Assembly (NCBI RefSeq): GCF_900130125.1
Contig: NZ_FQXY01000010.1
Location: forward strand, 186,001 to 250,000
DNA: 64,000 nt
Source of the DNA: Bacteroides congonensis
GTDB lineage: Bacteria > Bacteroidota > Bacteroidia > Bacteroidales > Bacteroidaceae
Direction of reading: 5' to 3'
Shown one piece after another: positions 55,533 through 64,000 of this stretch. Below the pieces are notes generated by a model. It ran no database searches, was not told the origin of the DNA, and saw only the letters and a list, made by a program, of their open reading frames with translations. A program made the translations under genes and the position numbers. Each line of letters opens with the position of its first letter. Position 1 is the first letter of the stretch.

Positions 55533-58118
55533 TTACCGCACATTCATCACTACTGTTTTTAGTTTATCCTTGTCTGATGTCCCGCCATATAGCAGTTCGT
55601 AAGTACCTTCCAGCGGACACATGGTATTCGTTTCCGAGTCGAACCATTCAAAACTTTCACGTGTAAGAGGAATCACGACCTGTTCAGTTTTTCCGGCCGG
55701 AATATGAACGCGTTTGAAAGCACGCAAGGTATAGCGAGGCCCTTCCTTATCGCCCGGACGTTTCAAATAAACCTGAACCACTTCTTCTCCATCACGTTGT
55801 CCGGCATTGCTTACCGGAATGGTCAATACTACATTTTCACCTTTGGCGATTGTGTTCTTGCTCAATTCAGCTTCTCCATAAGTAAAGTCTGTATAACTCA
55901 AGCCATGGCCGAACGGGAAAAGCGGTTCTTGCTGCATATAACGATAGGTACGTCCTTTCATTGAGTAATCTTCAAAATCGGGTACTTGAGCAATACTCTT
56001 ATAGAAAGTTACCGGCAAACGTCCTGCAGGGTTATAGTCTCCCAACAGTACATCTACGATAGCCGTTCCACCGGCTTGTCCCGGATACCATGCTTGCAAA
56101 ATAGCGTCACAGATACCTGCTTCCGGCACTAATCCCATAGCCGAACCGGAATAATTGATGAAGATAATCTTCTTTCCTGCTTTCTGCAAGGCTTTCAATA
56201 AGTCGCGCTGAACAGCAGGAAGTTCGATGTCCGTACGGTCGCCACCCTTAAATCCGGGGATAGTAACCGGCATTTCCTCTCCTTCCAGACTTGGGGAGAT
56301 TCCACCGGCAAAGAGAATGATATCAGCATCTTTCACTTTTTCTACGGCTGTGTTCAGGTTGACATTTACTTCTTTGCCTAAGTCAAAATCGAGCGTTGCT
56401 CTTTCGTTCCGTTGTTTAAACCGGATTTCGATACGATATTCTTTTCCGGCTTTTGCCTGTAATGTATAGAGATTCGTCGGGTTCTTCACATATGCTTTTT
56501 GGGCGACTTGTTCACCGTCGATAGTAAGTACCACTTCGCCATCCAACTGGAAACGGAAATCGACATTACCCGACTTTGATGGACGGAATACTGATTCATA
56601 ACGAGCAGAAAAATCGGTCAGTTCCACGCCGGGAGCAAACGTGGTAGCTCCTGTTGTTGCAAAATGGAATGGAGTAGAGATTTGGTCGGTAGCAACAACG
56701 TCACCTTCCTGATTACGATTGTTCCAATATTCTGCTGCAAAACCGGGTTTTCCATTGATGCTGCATTCATCAAACAGACTTTGAAGTGCTGTCCTGTTGG
56801 TACGGTCACAACCCGGTTCGTAAATTATTTGCCCTGCCGGCAGTTTGGCACGTACAGCTTCCAGTAAAGTGACCGTATGTGCAGGTATGCCATTGTAGTT
56901 TCCCCATTGCATCACGGAGTCATTGGCATTAGGCCCCATGACAGCCACTTTCAGATTGGTATTCAATGGCAGGACATTGTTTTTATTCTGTAGGAGTACC
57001 AATGATTCACGGGCCATACGCAGAGCCAGTGCCTGGTGTTCCTTGCTATTCAATACAGATGAAGGGATTTCAGACCAAGCAGGTGTTTCGTCCATTTCTC
57101 CCAGTTCGAAACGTGCAGTCAACAAACGTTTCAGTGAAACATCTATTTGTTTTTCATCAATCAGTCCGGCTTTCACAGCTTCTGTCAGGGAAGCATATGC
57201 GCCGCCACATTCCAGGTCCGTGCCTGAAATCACAGCACCTGCCGAAGCATGTTCCTTGTCAGGGTGAGTTTCGTGTGTCCCCGGGCGGTAGAAGTCGGAG
57301 ATTGCTCCGCAGTCGGAGACAACAATGCCTTTATATCCCCATTCGTCACGCAGAATCTGCATCAACAGACGATTGCTGCCACAGCATGGCTCTCCTTCAA
57401 AGCGATTGTAGGCACACATTACTTCTTTGACATCCGCTTTCTGCACCAAATCCTTAAAAGCGGGTAAATAGGTTTCCCACAAATCACGAGGATCGATATT
57501 CTCCGCATCAAAGCTGTGACGGTTCCATTCCGGCCCGGAATGAACGGCATAATGTTTGGCACAGGCATGGAGTTTGTCATACTTGCCGTCTTCTGTCCCT
57601 TGCAGACCACGGACAACGGCAACTCCCATTTGTCCTGTCAGATACGGGTCTTCACCATACGTCTCCTGACCGCGTCCCCAACGAGGGTCACGGAAGATAT
57701 TGACATTCGGTGTCCAGAAGGTTAATCCCTGATAACGTTTCAGCAGACCTTCTTCACTGAAGATGCGTGATTTCACGCGGGCTTCGTCGGATGTAGCATT
57801 GAAAACCTCATATAATAGCGAATCATTGAAAGAAGCACCCATACCGATAGCCTGGGGAAAAACAGTAGCCAGTCCGGCACGTCCTACGCCGTGCAGTGCT
57901 TCGTTCCACCAGTCATACTCTTTGATTCCCAGTCGCGGAATGGCAGGCGATGAATTCTGCATTAATGACACTTTCTCTTCCAATGTCAACCGGGGCAACA
58001 AATCTTCAGCCCGTTGTTCTGCTGATAAAGAGGTGTCTTGATAAGGTAGTTTTTGAGTACAGGAAAAAAGCAGGCAAAAGCTGCAAAGTCCAAGTGTAAA
58101 TTTTAGTTTTGTATTCAT
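55533..58118 (-). CDS. GH3 family beta-glycosidase with PA14 domain
   Basis: An 861-aa lipoprotein from the ATG at 58118 (signal MNTKLKFTLGLCSFCLLFSC; upstream in-frame ATGs would bury this signal). The (beta/alpha)8 domain carries ARWGRGQETYGEDPYL-type motifs and the nucleophile Asp269 in KGIVVSDCGAISDF. The alpha/beta sandwich is interrupted by a PA14 domain (about residues 450-590, FAAEYWNNRNQEGD), and a fibronectin-like C-terminus follows. This layout is typical of GH3 xylosidases and glucosidases acting on beta-linked oligosaccharides. It stands downstream of, and on the same strand as, the L-galactose operon but behind a terminator. Confidence 0.92.
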   Translation of the reverse strand: MNTKLKFTLGLCSFCLLFSCTQKLPYQDTSLSAEQRAEDLLPRLTLEEKVSLMQNSSPAIPRLGIKEYDWWNEALHGVGRAGLATVFPQAIGMGASFNDSLLYEVFNATSDEARVKSRIFSEEGLLKRYQGLTFWTPNVNIFRDPRWGRGQETYGEDPYLTGQMGVAVVRGLQGTEDGKYDKLHACAKHYAVHSGPEWNRHSFDAENIDPRDLWETYLPAFKDLVQKADVKEVMCAYNRFEGEPCCGSNRLLMQILRDEWGYKGIVVSDCGAISDFYRPGTHETHPDKEHASAGAVISGTDLECGGAYASLTEAVKAGLIDEKQIDVSLKRLLTARFELGEMDETPAWSEIPSSVLNSKEHQALALRMARESLVLLQNKNNVLPLNTNLKVAVMGPNANDSVMQWGNYNGIPAHTVTLLEAVRAKLPAGQIIYEPGCDRTNRTALQSLFDECSINGKPGFAAEYWNNRNQEGDVVATDQISTPFHFATTGATTFAPGVELTDFSARYESVFRPSKSGNVDFRFQLDGEVVLTIDGEQVAQKAYVKNPTNLYTLQAKAGKEYRIEIRFKQRNERATLDFDLGKEVNVNLNTAVEKVKDADIILFAGGISPSLEGEEMPVTIPGFKGGDRTDIELPAVQRDLLKALQKAGKKIIFINYSGSAMGLVPEAGICDAILQAWYPGQAGGTAIVDVLLGDYNPAGRLPVTFYKSIAQVPDFEDYSMKGRTYRYMQQEPLFPFGHGLSYTDFTYGEAELSKNTIAKGENVVLTIPVSNAGQRDGEEVVQVYLKRPGDKEGPRYTLRAFKRVHIPAGKTEQVVIPLTRESFEWFDSETNTMCPLEGTYELLYGGTSDKDKLKTVVMNVR

Positions 58119-58150
58119 TCTATTATACTTATAGGTTATCATGTTCTGCG

Positions 58151-58158
58151 CAAAGTTA
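58151..58158 (-). promoter_or_regulatory. Promoter -7 box for GH3
   Basis: The minus strand reads TAACTTTG about 33 bp before the GH3 ATG. No TTTG is at the standard distance. Confidence 0.55.
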
Positions 58159-58224
58159 ACCGATTTCATTTAACAAAACATACTTCCTCGTATCAAAGAC
58201 TATCATTCACGTTACATTTACGCA

Positions 58225-58255
58225 TAAAAAAAGATGAAAGGTATAAAACCTTTCA
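58225..58255 (-). terminator. Terminator of the L-galactose operon
   Basis: TGAAAGGT (58235-58242) and ACCTTTCA (58248-58255) form a stem with a 5-nt loop, followed on the minus strand by a run of T. Confidence 0.85.
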
Positions 58256-58284
58256 CCTTTATTATCATCCTTATAGACAGAATC

Positions 58285-59301
58285 TTAGAATTCCACTAAA
58301 ATACGGAATACTTTTCCCGGATTGGCCATCCATTCCTGCATAGCTTCCAAAGCTCCTTCCGGTTTAGCAATCTTCGAAATCAGCTCTTCTACCGGACAAT
58401 TCCCTTCTTTCATATAATTGATTACCGCACGGAAGTCTGCCGGTAATGCATTTCTGGAACCACGGATATCCAATTCTTTCTGTACGAAAAGTTTCGTCTG
58501 AAAAGCGACTTCGCTCTTGGCATAACCGATACAAACCACCCGTCCTGTGAATCCGACTTCGTCTACTGCCATCACATAAGTGACCGGACTACCGACTGCT
58601 TCAATCACGACATCAGCACCCAATCCTTCCGTTATTTCCTGTATCCGTTCGTGTACATTTTCTGTTTTAGAATTAACCACGTAGGATGCACCTACTTTTT
58701 TCGCCAGTTCCAGTTTTTCGTCATCCAAATCGACAGCAATTACCGTTGCTCCGCGCAGGGCAGCACGTACTATCGCTCCTATGCCAATCATACCGCAGCC
58801 AATCACCATCACATACTCGTTGTCAATAACCTGGGCACGCGATACGGCATGAAATCCGACACTCATCGGTTCAATCAGCGCACAATCACGGGAAGAGATA
58901 TTGCCTGCAGGAATTATCTTTGTCCAGGGCAATACGGCATATTCGCACATCACTCCGTTGCGTTGCACGCCTAATGTTTCATTATGTTCACAGGCATTGA
59001 CCCGACCATTACGACAGGAAGCACATTTACCGCAATTGGTATACGGATTCAGCGTCACATTCATTCCTTTCTCGAAACCTGCCGGAACATTCAGGCCGAT
59101 TTCCTCAATCACCGCCCCTACTTCATGTCCCGGTATCACGGGTAATTTCACCATCGGATTTTTGCCCAGGAACGTGTTCAAGTCTGACCCGCAAAAGCCT
59201 ACATACTTGATTTTTACTAATACTTCACCGGATCCAACAGTCGGTCTTTCCAGTTCAACCACCTTCATTTCAAAGGGATTGACAATTTGAACTGCTTTCA
59301 T
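58285..59301 (-). CDS. Zinc-dependent dehydrogenase, probable L-galactonate 5-dehydrogenase
   Basis: A 338-aa medium-chain alcohol dehydrogenase. It has the catalytic-zinc ligands GFCGSD and GHEVGAVIEE, four structural-zinc Cys in NCGKCASCRNGRVNAC, and a Rossmann motif VIGCGMIGIGAIV. As the last gene of an aldo-keto reductase / lactonase / transporter operon it matches the B. vulgatus enzyme (Bvu0222) that oxidises L-galactonate to D-tagaturonate. A polyol or L-threonine dehydrogenase is the alternative if the context is misleading. Confidence 0.87.
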   Translation of the reverse strand: MKAVQIVNPFEMKVVELERPTVGSGEVLVKIKYVGFCGSDLNTFLGKNPMVKLPVIPGHEVGAVIEEIGLNVPAGFEKGMNVTLNPYTNCGKCASCRNGRVNACEHNETLGVQRNGVMCEYAVLPWTKIIPAGNISSRDCALIEPMSVGFHAVSRAQVIDNEYVMVIGCGMIGIGAIVRAALRGATVIAVDLDDEKLELAKKVGASYVVNSKTENVHERIQEITEGLGADVVIEAVGSPVTYVMAVDEVGFTGRVVCIGYAKSEVAFQTKLFVQKELDIRGSRNALPADFRAVINYMKEGNCPVEELISKIAKPEGALEAMQEWMANPGKVFRILVEF

Positions 59302-59325
59302 TTGATATGTTTGATAATAAGTTTA

Positions 59326-60600
59326 TTAATCGATTACTTTATAGCCTTTCCAACCGTAATAGGCACAGAAGACAAAGCAAATCATCGGCACGCAATATGC
59401 CATATAATAGATATGCTCATTCGCGTGCATGAAATAGGCTGTCAACTGCGGGAGACAGGCATTGCCCACAATCGCCATGACAAGAAAAGCCGAACCGCTC
59501 TTTGTTTGATTTCCCAATCCTTTCAATGCCAGGGAGAACTGCGTAGGATACATGATAGACATAAAGAAAGAAATAGCCAGCATTGCATACAATCCAACCA
59601 TTCCGCCCCATATCATGACCACTCCGCACAGGAGAATATTCATTAGTGCATAGATTAACAACATATCCTGCGGACGGAATTTCACCATCAATCCCGTACC
59701 AATCCAACGGCCTAAAAGGAAAGCGAGCATATACAATCCGAAGAAAGTAGTCGCCGTATCTTCGGGCAGTCCGGCATACGTACAACAATATACGAGGAAA
59801 AGACTGTTGATAGCCGTCTGTCCGCCATTATAGAAGAACTGTGCGATGACTCCCCAACGCAGATGCGAATGCTTCAGTACTCCAAAATCAATCAGCTTTT
59901 CTTTCTTATTGTCAGCCGTCGCTTTATCAGAAGAAACTTCTGCGCCTTCATCTCCAATCTTCGGCAGTTTGGAGAATACAAAGACAACAGCTATGGCGAC
60001 AAGCAGCAAAGCCAATATCAGGTAGGGAAGTTTCATGGCATCCGTTTCCAGTTGGATATAGGCTTGCCAACCACCCGGATAATCAACCGGAAGAGTTTCG
60101 GGTGTATAATGAGTTCCGCTAAGAATGAGCTTACTTAGGAACATGGCGGCGATGAAAGCACCAAGTCCATTGAAAGATTGGGCGAGGTTCAGTCGGCGGG
60201 GAGCTGTTTCGGGAGCTCCTAAAACGGTGACATACGGATTGGCGGCTGTTTCCAGGAAGCACATTCCGGTGGCAATAATGAAGAAGATGCAAAGGTAAGC
60301 CCAATACTCTTTCAAGATAGCTGCCGGGAAGAAAAGCAGACCGCCGATAGCAGCCAATATCAATCCGAAGATAATCCCTGCCTTATAGCTGTAACGTTTC
60401 ATAAACATGGCTATCGGGATGGGAAAGATGAAATAGGCAAGCCAATAGGCCGTTTCCGTAAAAGAAGCCTCAAAGGTATTCAGTTCGCAGGTCTTCATTA
60501 ACTGCCGTATCATCGTAGGAAGCAGATTACTGCTTATCGCCCACAAGAAGAAAAGGCAGAAGACCAAAGCCAGAGGTATTGTATATGTATTTTTTTTCAT
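59326..60600 (-). CDS. FucP-like MFS sugar:H+ symporter
   Basis: A 424-aa, 12-helix permease of the fucose-galactose-glucose symporter family. The ATG at 60600 gives MKKNTYTIPLALVFCLFFLW, with ETAYWLAYFIFPIPIA in helix 2 and AANPYVTVLGAPETAPRRLNLAQSFNG as the family signature. L-fucose is 6-deoxy-L-galactose, so this family is a natural carrier for L-galactose. It lies 37 bp after the lactonase and 24 bp before the dehydrogenase. Confidence 0.9.
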   Translation of the reverse strand: MKKNTYTIPLALVFCLFFLWAISSNLLPTMIRQLMKTCELNTFEASFTETAYWLAYFIFPIPIAMFMKRYSYKAGIIFGLILAAIGGLLFFPAAILKEYWAYLCIFFIIATGMCFLETAANPYVTVLGAPETAPRRLNLAQSFNGLGAFIAAMFLSKLILSGTHYTPETLPVDYPGGWQAYIQLETDAMKLPYLILALLLVAIAVVFVFSKLPKIGDEGAEVSSDKATADNKKEKLIDFGVLKHSHLRWGVIAQFFYNGGQTAINSLFLVYCCTYAGLPEDTATTFFGLYMLAFLLGRWIGTGLMVKFRPQDMLLIYALMNILLCGVVMIWGGMVGLYAMLAISFFMSIMYPTQFSLALKGLGNQTKSGSAFLVMAIVGNACLPQLTAYFMHANEHIYYMAYCVPMICFVFCAYYGWKGYKVID

Positions 60601-60637
60601 GGTATAATATTGTTTCACAATGTGGTTATTTTCTCAA

Positions 60638-61561
60638 TCATTCAGACATGTTCTTGATGTAAGGAAGCACGGGAAGGTCTGTAAAGCCATAGAAGTTCCG
60701 AGCATTTTCTCCTAGGAAAAGCGCTTTTTCCTTCTCTGACAATTCAGGTGATTTCAGCACAAAGTCATAGGACATCTTGTAGGTGATAGCTGTAATAGTA
60801 CGCGGATAATCCGAACCCCACATCAGCTTCTCCATGCCGACTAAATCCGCAGCTTCACGAATAGCCCTAACCGCGCCTTTGAACGGATAGAACTCATCAT
60901 TGAAAAGCCACGTGATTCCTCCGGATTCAATCATTACATTCAGGTGGCGTGCCAACTTTATCTGTTCGAGCCAATCCGGCAACGTGACCATCCCGAAATG
61001 TCCGATAGCTATCTTCAGCCGGGGACATTCTTGAATTATCTCTTCCATTTCAGGAACTTGTGTCGCCCCATCCGCCAAATCAATGGAAAGCATCACATTC
61101 CGCTCTTCCATATAGTGGAACATCTGCATCATCTCTTGGCTATTCAGCATCACCCTGCCCTCTTTCAGCAACAGACGATGTGCGGGAATCTTGATAGCTT
61201 TAAAGCCTTTGGCTATAAGTGTTTTTGCCAGTTCCAGAAATCCCGGTTTACGAAACTCACACATTCCGCATACAAAGAAACGATTGGGATAACGGGCAAT
61301 AACCTCGGCTAAATATTCATTCTGTATGCCATCAATAAATTCCTGTGTAATGACAGCGGCAGACACTTGCGCATAGTCCATATTCGACAGAAAGACTTCC
61401 GCACTATTCACTCCGTCTATCATAAAAGGTGGAACCATCTGCCGGATTTCTCCCATAAATAACGAACGGCCGTTTTCAAGCGTTCGGATAGGGAGTCCAT
61501 CTACGACCGTATCCTGCCGTAACCACAGATGAGCATGTGCATCAATAATTGTGTAGTCCAT
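60638..61561 (-). CDS. Amidohydrolase-superfamily lactonase, probable L-galactono-1,5-lactonase
   Basis: A 307-aa TIM-barrel hydrolase of the amidohydrolase_2 / COG3618 type, with an N-terminal DAHAHLW metal motif, the KIAIGHFGM His, and the terminal Asp in LMWGSDYPRT. COG3618 members are sugar lactonases. Position between an aldose dehydrogenase and a sugar-acid dehydrogenase, as in B. vulgatus Bvu0220, predicts hydrolysis of L-galactono-1,5-lactone to L-galactonate. L-fucono-lactonase is the closest alternative. Confidence 0.85.
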   Translation of the reverse strand: MDYTIIDAHAHLWLRQDTVVDGLPIRTLENGRSLFMGEIRQMVPPFMIDGVNSAEVFLSNMDYAQVSAAVITQEFIDGIQNEYLAEVIARYPNRFFVCGMCEFRKPGFLELAKTLIAKGFKAIKIPAHRLLLKEGRVMLNSQEMMQMFHYMEERNVMLSIDLADGATQVPEMEEIIQECPRLKIAIGHFGMVTLPDWLEQIKLARHLNVMIESGGITWLFNDEFYPFKGAVRAIREAADLVGMEKLMWGSDYPRTITAITYKMSYDFVLKSPELSEKEKALFLGENARNFYGFTDLPVLPYIKNMSE

Positions 61562-61576
61562 ACGAACGGTTCTGTT

Positions 61577-62509
61577 TTATGAGTTTGCCCAGCTTACGCG
61601 TTTCTGCTCTCCGATAATATCCTGTACTTCCCGAACGAGTTCCCAATCAACCGGTTCCTCGATGAAAGCGATATTCTTTTTCACGTTTTCAGGATTAGTC
61701 GTACTGAACAAAGTGGTAGCAATACGAGGATTGCTGACAGAGAATTGCATGGCAAGTTTCTCTATCGGATAGTTTTTCGCTTTGCAATGTTCCATTGCTT
61801 TGCGACAAGCCTCTACTAAAGGCTTTGGAGCCGGATGCCAAGCGGGAACACCCCGTTCGCTCAATAGTCCCATTGAAAGCGGAGAAGCATTGATTACACC
61901 TATTTCTTTAGATTCAAAGTAATCCAGGAAGTCTGCCAGTTTATCATCGCACAGGCAATAATGGCAGAAACTAAGGACAGATTCAACCGTACCGCTTGGA
62001 GAGTGGTCGATGACCCATTTCAGATTCTCCAGTTGCAAGTCGGTGATTCCGACATGACCTACGACACCTTTCTCACGCAATTCCACCAAAGCTGGTAGTG
62101 TCTCATTTACAACTTGGTTTAAATCGGCAAATTCAACATCGTGCACATTTATCAAGTCGATAAAGTCTATGTTCAAGCGTTCCATACTCTCATACACACT
62201 TTCGGTAGCACGTTTGGCAGAATAATCCCATAAATTCACACCGTCTTTGCCATAACGTCCCACCTTTGTAGACAGATAATAGCGGTTTCGGGGAAGTTCT
62301 TTCAGTGCTTTCCCCAGTACGGTTTCTGCTTTATAGTGTCCGTAATAAGGAGAGACATCTATAAAATTCATCCCAGCTTCAACAGCAGTAGCTACTGCCT
62401 GGATACCTTCTTTTTCTTTCAAATCATGGAAAACTCCCCCTAAGGAAGAAGCTCCGAAACTAAGAGAGGAAACTTTCATCCCCGTCTTTCCGATTTCATG
62501 GTATTGCAT
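61577..62509 (-). CDS. Aldo-keto reductase, probable L-galactose 1-dehydrogenase
   Basis: A 310-aa NAD(P)-dependent aldo-keto reductase. The ATG at 62509 is used because the family N-terminus MQYHEIGKTGMKVSSLSFG starts there; the longer frame overlaps the promoter. Hallmarks are Asp-Tyr in FIDVSPYYGHYKAETVLGKA, the catalytic Lys in YLSTKVGRYG, and DLINVHDVEF. This subfamily includes plant and bacterial L-galactose and L-fucose dehydrogenases, and B. vulgatus Bvu0219 has the same gene context. First gene of the four-gene operon. Confidence 0.88.
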   Translation of the reverse strand: MQYHEIGKTGMKVSSLSFGASSLGGVFHDLKEKEGIQAVATAVEAGMNFIDVSPYYGHYKAETVLGKALKELPRNRYYLSTKVGRYGKDGVNLWDYSAKRATESVYESMERLNIDFIDLINVHDVEFADLNQVVNETLPALVELREKGVVGHVGITDLQLENLKWVIDHSPSGTVESVLSFCHYCLCDDKLADFLDYFESKEIGVINASPLSMGLLSERGVPAWHPAPKPLVEACRKAMEHCKAKNYPIEKLAMQFSVSNPRIATTLFSTTNPENVKKNIAFIEEPVDWELVREVQDIIGEQKRVSWANS

Positions 62510-62540
62510 ACTTTTAGGTTTTAAATAGTTTTGTATGCGA

Positions 62541-62548
62541 CAAAAATA
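62541..62548 (-). promoter_or_regulatory. Promoter -7 box of the L-galactose operon
   Basis: The minus strand reads TATTTTTG about 32 bp before the aldo-keto reductase ATG. Confidence 0.55.
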
Positions 62549-62592
62549 GGTCAGGAAAGATTGCCGTCGGTCAGAGGAGAGCGTAAAAAGCA

Positions 62593-62608
62593 ACGTAACG
62601 GTTTACGT
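62593..62608. promoter_or_regulatory. Putative LacI-family operator
   Basis: ACGTAACGGTTTACGT has 6-bp palindromic arms ACGTAA/TTACGT around a 4-bp centre. It lies in the divergent region between the operon and its LacI-type gene, where such regulators usually bind. Confidence 0.5.
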
Positions 62609-62687
62609 AAAAAATATTGCTTCAAATGCTCTTATTTATCCGGGAATGTGCTTTCTTTGTAAAAGATTCAAAGCAGAAGACCTTTTA

Positions 62688-63704
62688 ATGGAAAACCGGA
62701 AACATACTTCACTCAAAGATCTTGCCCAAGCATTGGGTGTATCGATTCCTACTGTATCCAGGGCGTTGAAAGACAGTCCCGAAATCAGTCGTGAACTTTG
62801 TGCCAAAGCTAAGAAACTGGCCAAAGAGATGAATTATCGTCCCAACCCTTTCGCCATGAGCTTACGGAAAAATGCTCCGCGCATTATCGGTGTGGTCGTT
62901 CCGGATATCGTTACCCATTTCTTCGCTTCTATCTTAAACGGAATAGAGAACATGGCTATCGCCAACGGATACTTTGTGATTATCACTACCTCACACGAGT
63001 CTTATGAGCATGAAAAGCGGAATATCGAGAATCTGGTCAATATGCGTGTGGAAGGTATTATCGCCTGTCTCTCCCAAGAAACGACAGATTATTCTCATTT
63101 CTCCGCCTTGAAAGACATCAATATGCCGCTTATCCTGTTTGACCGTGTTTGTTTGACGGATCAGTTTTCTTCGGTCGTAGCAGATGGGGCACAATCAGCG
63201 CAAATGGCAACACAACATCTGTTGGATAATGGAAGTAAACGGGTAGCCTTTATCGGTGGAGCCAATCATTTGGATATTGTAAAGAGAAGAAAACATGGTT
63301 ATCTGGAAGCCTTGCGTGAAAATCGTATTCCAATCGAAAAAGAGCTGGTAGTCTGCCGGAAGATTGATTATGAGGAAGGCAAGATTGCCACAGAAACTTT
63401 ACTGTCACTTCCACAGCCTCCGGATGCTATTCTTGCCATGAATGACACATTGGCTTTCGCAGCAATGGAAGTTATCAAAAATCACGGCCTCCGGATTCCG
63501 GATGATGTGGCAATTATCGGATATACGGATGAACAGCATGCTAATTATGTAGAGCCTAAATTATCAGCCGTGTCTCATCAGACCTATAAAATGGGGGAAG
63601 CAGCATGCCAATTATTGATTGAACAGATTAAAGGAGATAAAACTGTCAGACAGGTGATGATTCCGACTCATTTGCAGATTAGGGAGAGTAGTATAAAAAA
63701 ATAA
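62688..63704 (+). CDS. LacI-family transcriptional regulator
   Basis: A 338-aa repressor. The ATG at 62688 is chosen because MENRKHTSLKDLAQALGVS starts the helix-turn-helix directly; an in-frame ATG at 62646 would add 14 residues. The DNA-binding domain (SLKDLAQALGVSIPTVSRAL) and hinge helix (NPFAMSLRKNAP) precede a periplasmic-binding-protein-like sensor domain (IIGVVVPDIVTHFFASILNG, ILAMNDTLAFAAMEVI). It is divergent from the L-galactose operon and probably controls it in response to the sugar or a pathway intermediate. Confidence 0.92.
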   Translation: MENRKHTSLKDLAQALGVSIPTVSRALKDSPEISRELCAKAKKLAKEMNYRPNPFAMSLRKNAPRIIGVVVPDIVTHFFASILNGIENMAIANGYFVIITTSHESYEHEKRNIENLVNMRVEGIIACLSQETTDYSHFSALKDINMPLILFDRVCLTDQFSSVVADGAQSAQMATQHLLDNGSKRVAFIGGANHLDIVKRRKHGYLEALRENRIPIEKELVVCRKIDYEEGKIATETLLSLPQPPDAILAMNDTLAFAAMEVIKNHGLRIPDDVAIIGYTDEQHANYVEPKLSAVSHQTYKMGEAACQLLIEQIKGDKTVRQVMIPTHLQIRESSIKK

Positions 63705-63738
63705 TAGGCGTTATATCCATTACGATACAACACCTATT
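63703..63738. terminator. Hairpin between lacI-type gene and FKBP gene
   Basis: AATAGGCGTT (63703-63712) and AACACCTATT (63729-63738) pair with one mismatch between convergent genes. Confidence 0.6.
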
Positions 63739-63761
63739 TACCTTTATTATCTTATATAAGA

Positions 63762-64000
63762 CTATCGTTTTACAATCTTATCTAACTTTACATTATAGAC
63801 TAATGCAGAATATGCCTGTAAAGATCCATCGCTACCAGTACCAGAACCATAACCACTTTGATATGGAATATATAATGTCCAGAAATCACCTGCTTTCATA
63901 TGAACCAATGTATAAGACCAGCCGGAAATTACACCATCCAAAGAAAACTCTGCAGGGGAATCAAACTCTGTCGGCTCTGTTCCGGTGAAAGTCTGCTGAA
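63762..64000 (-). CDS. FKBP-type peptidyl-prolyl isomerase, C-terminal part
   Basis: A minus-strand frame runs from the window edge to a TAG at 63764-63762. The translated fragment contains LDGVISGWSYTLVHMKAGD, FWTLYIPYQSGYGSG, and ends YNVKLDKIVKR. This matches the FKBP signature (GVIxGWxxxLxxMxxGD, xxxYIPxxxxYG, and a final VxLxxI strand). These isomerases assist folding of exported proteins in Bacteroides. Only about 79 codons are visible; the start lies beyond the right edge. Confidence 0.87.
   Translation of the reverse strand, partial: QQTFTGTEPTEFDSPAEFSLDGVISGWSYTLVHMKAGDFWTLYIPYQSGYGSGTGSDGSLQAYSALVYNVKLDKIVKR

Overview
The window looks like a chromosomal segment of a gut Bacteroides species, close to the B. 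thetaiotaomicron / B. ovatus group. The evidence is SusC/SusD pairs, FecR-type anti-sigma and ECF sigma factors, lipoproteins with relaxed lipoboxes, many secreted CAZymes, and promoters of the Bacteroides type (TTTG about 19 bp upstream of TAnnTTTG). From memory, the backbone is syntenic with the B. thetaiotaomicron region from BT3784 (mannan) through BT3768-BT3763 (rhamnose) to BT3762-BT3757 (arginine).

Region 1 (1-10.1 kb) is the end of a yeast alpha-mannan / mannoprotein utilisation locus: GH92, EEP phosphatase, GH76, GH125 and GH130 on the plus strand, facing a second GH92 on the minus strand. The first GH92 carries Gln where the second carries the catalytic-acid Glu, and it sits next to a phosphatase, which suggests processing of mannosyl-phosphate caps. 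A 22-bp degenerate tandem repeat lies between GH125 and GH130. Region 2 (10.2-12.6 kb) is housekeeping: an RluA-type pseudouridine synthase, fabG, a TetR regulator and an initiator tRNA-fMet. Region 3 (12.8-27.2 kb) is a visibly AT-richer accessory polysaccharide utilisation locus, read on the minus strand from ECF sigma and FecR through SusC, SusD, an unrecognised 823-aa lipoprotein, an alginate-lyase-fold lipoprotein (PL38-like), a heparinase II/III-like protein and GH88. This set predicts depolymerisation of a uronate polysaccharide and removal of the unsaturated uronate end; the substrate is not evident.

Region 4 (27.3-34.3 kb) is the L-rhamnose regulon (rhaR, fucO/rhaO, rhaD, rhaT, rhaA, rhaB). 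Region 5 (34.5-42.1 kb) is the arginine cluster (argR, an N-acylglutamate-synthase-like GNAT, argG, argC, argD), then proC and a regulator-plus-acyl-CoA-synthetase pair. Region 6 (42.3-54.3 kb) holds a lone PL8 lyase and then a tightly packed operon: SSS symporter, a protein with two GT-A-like domains and a GalT/Ap4A-phosphorylase-like HIT domain, a SpoIID-like protein without a signal peptide, an AmpG/MurT-like transporter, a COG4299 acetyltransferase, MurK-like kinase and MurQ etherase. It reads as a MurNAc / muropeptide salvage operon with two unexplained cytoplasmic members, and is the most intriguing block here.

Region 7 (54.3-64 kb) holds an HU-like DNA-binding protein with a repeat-rich upstream region, a GH3 glycosidase, and a divergent LacI regulator with an operon (aldo-keto reductase, amidohydrolase lactonase, FucP-like transporter, Zn-dehydrogenase) whose order matches the L-galactose to D-tagaturonate pathway described in B. 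vulgatus. The right edge cuts a minus-strand FKBP-type prolyl isomerase. I saw no transposase, integrase, CRISPR array or rRNA.
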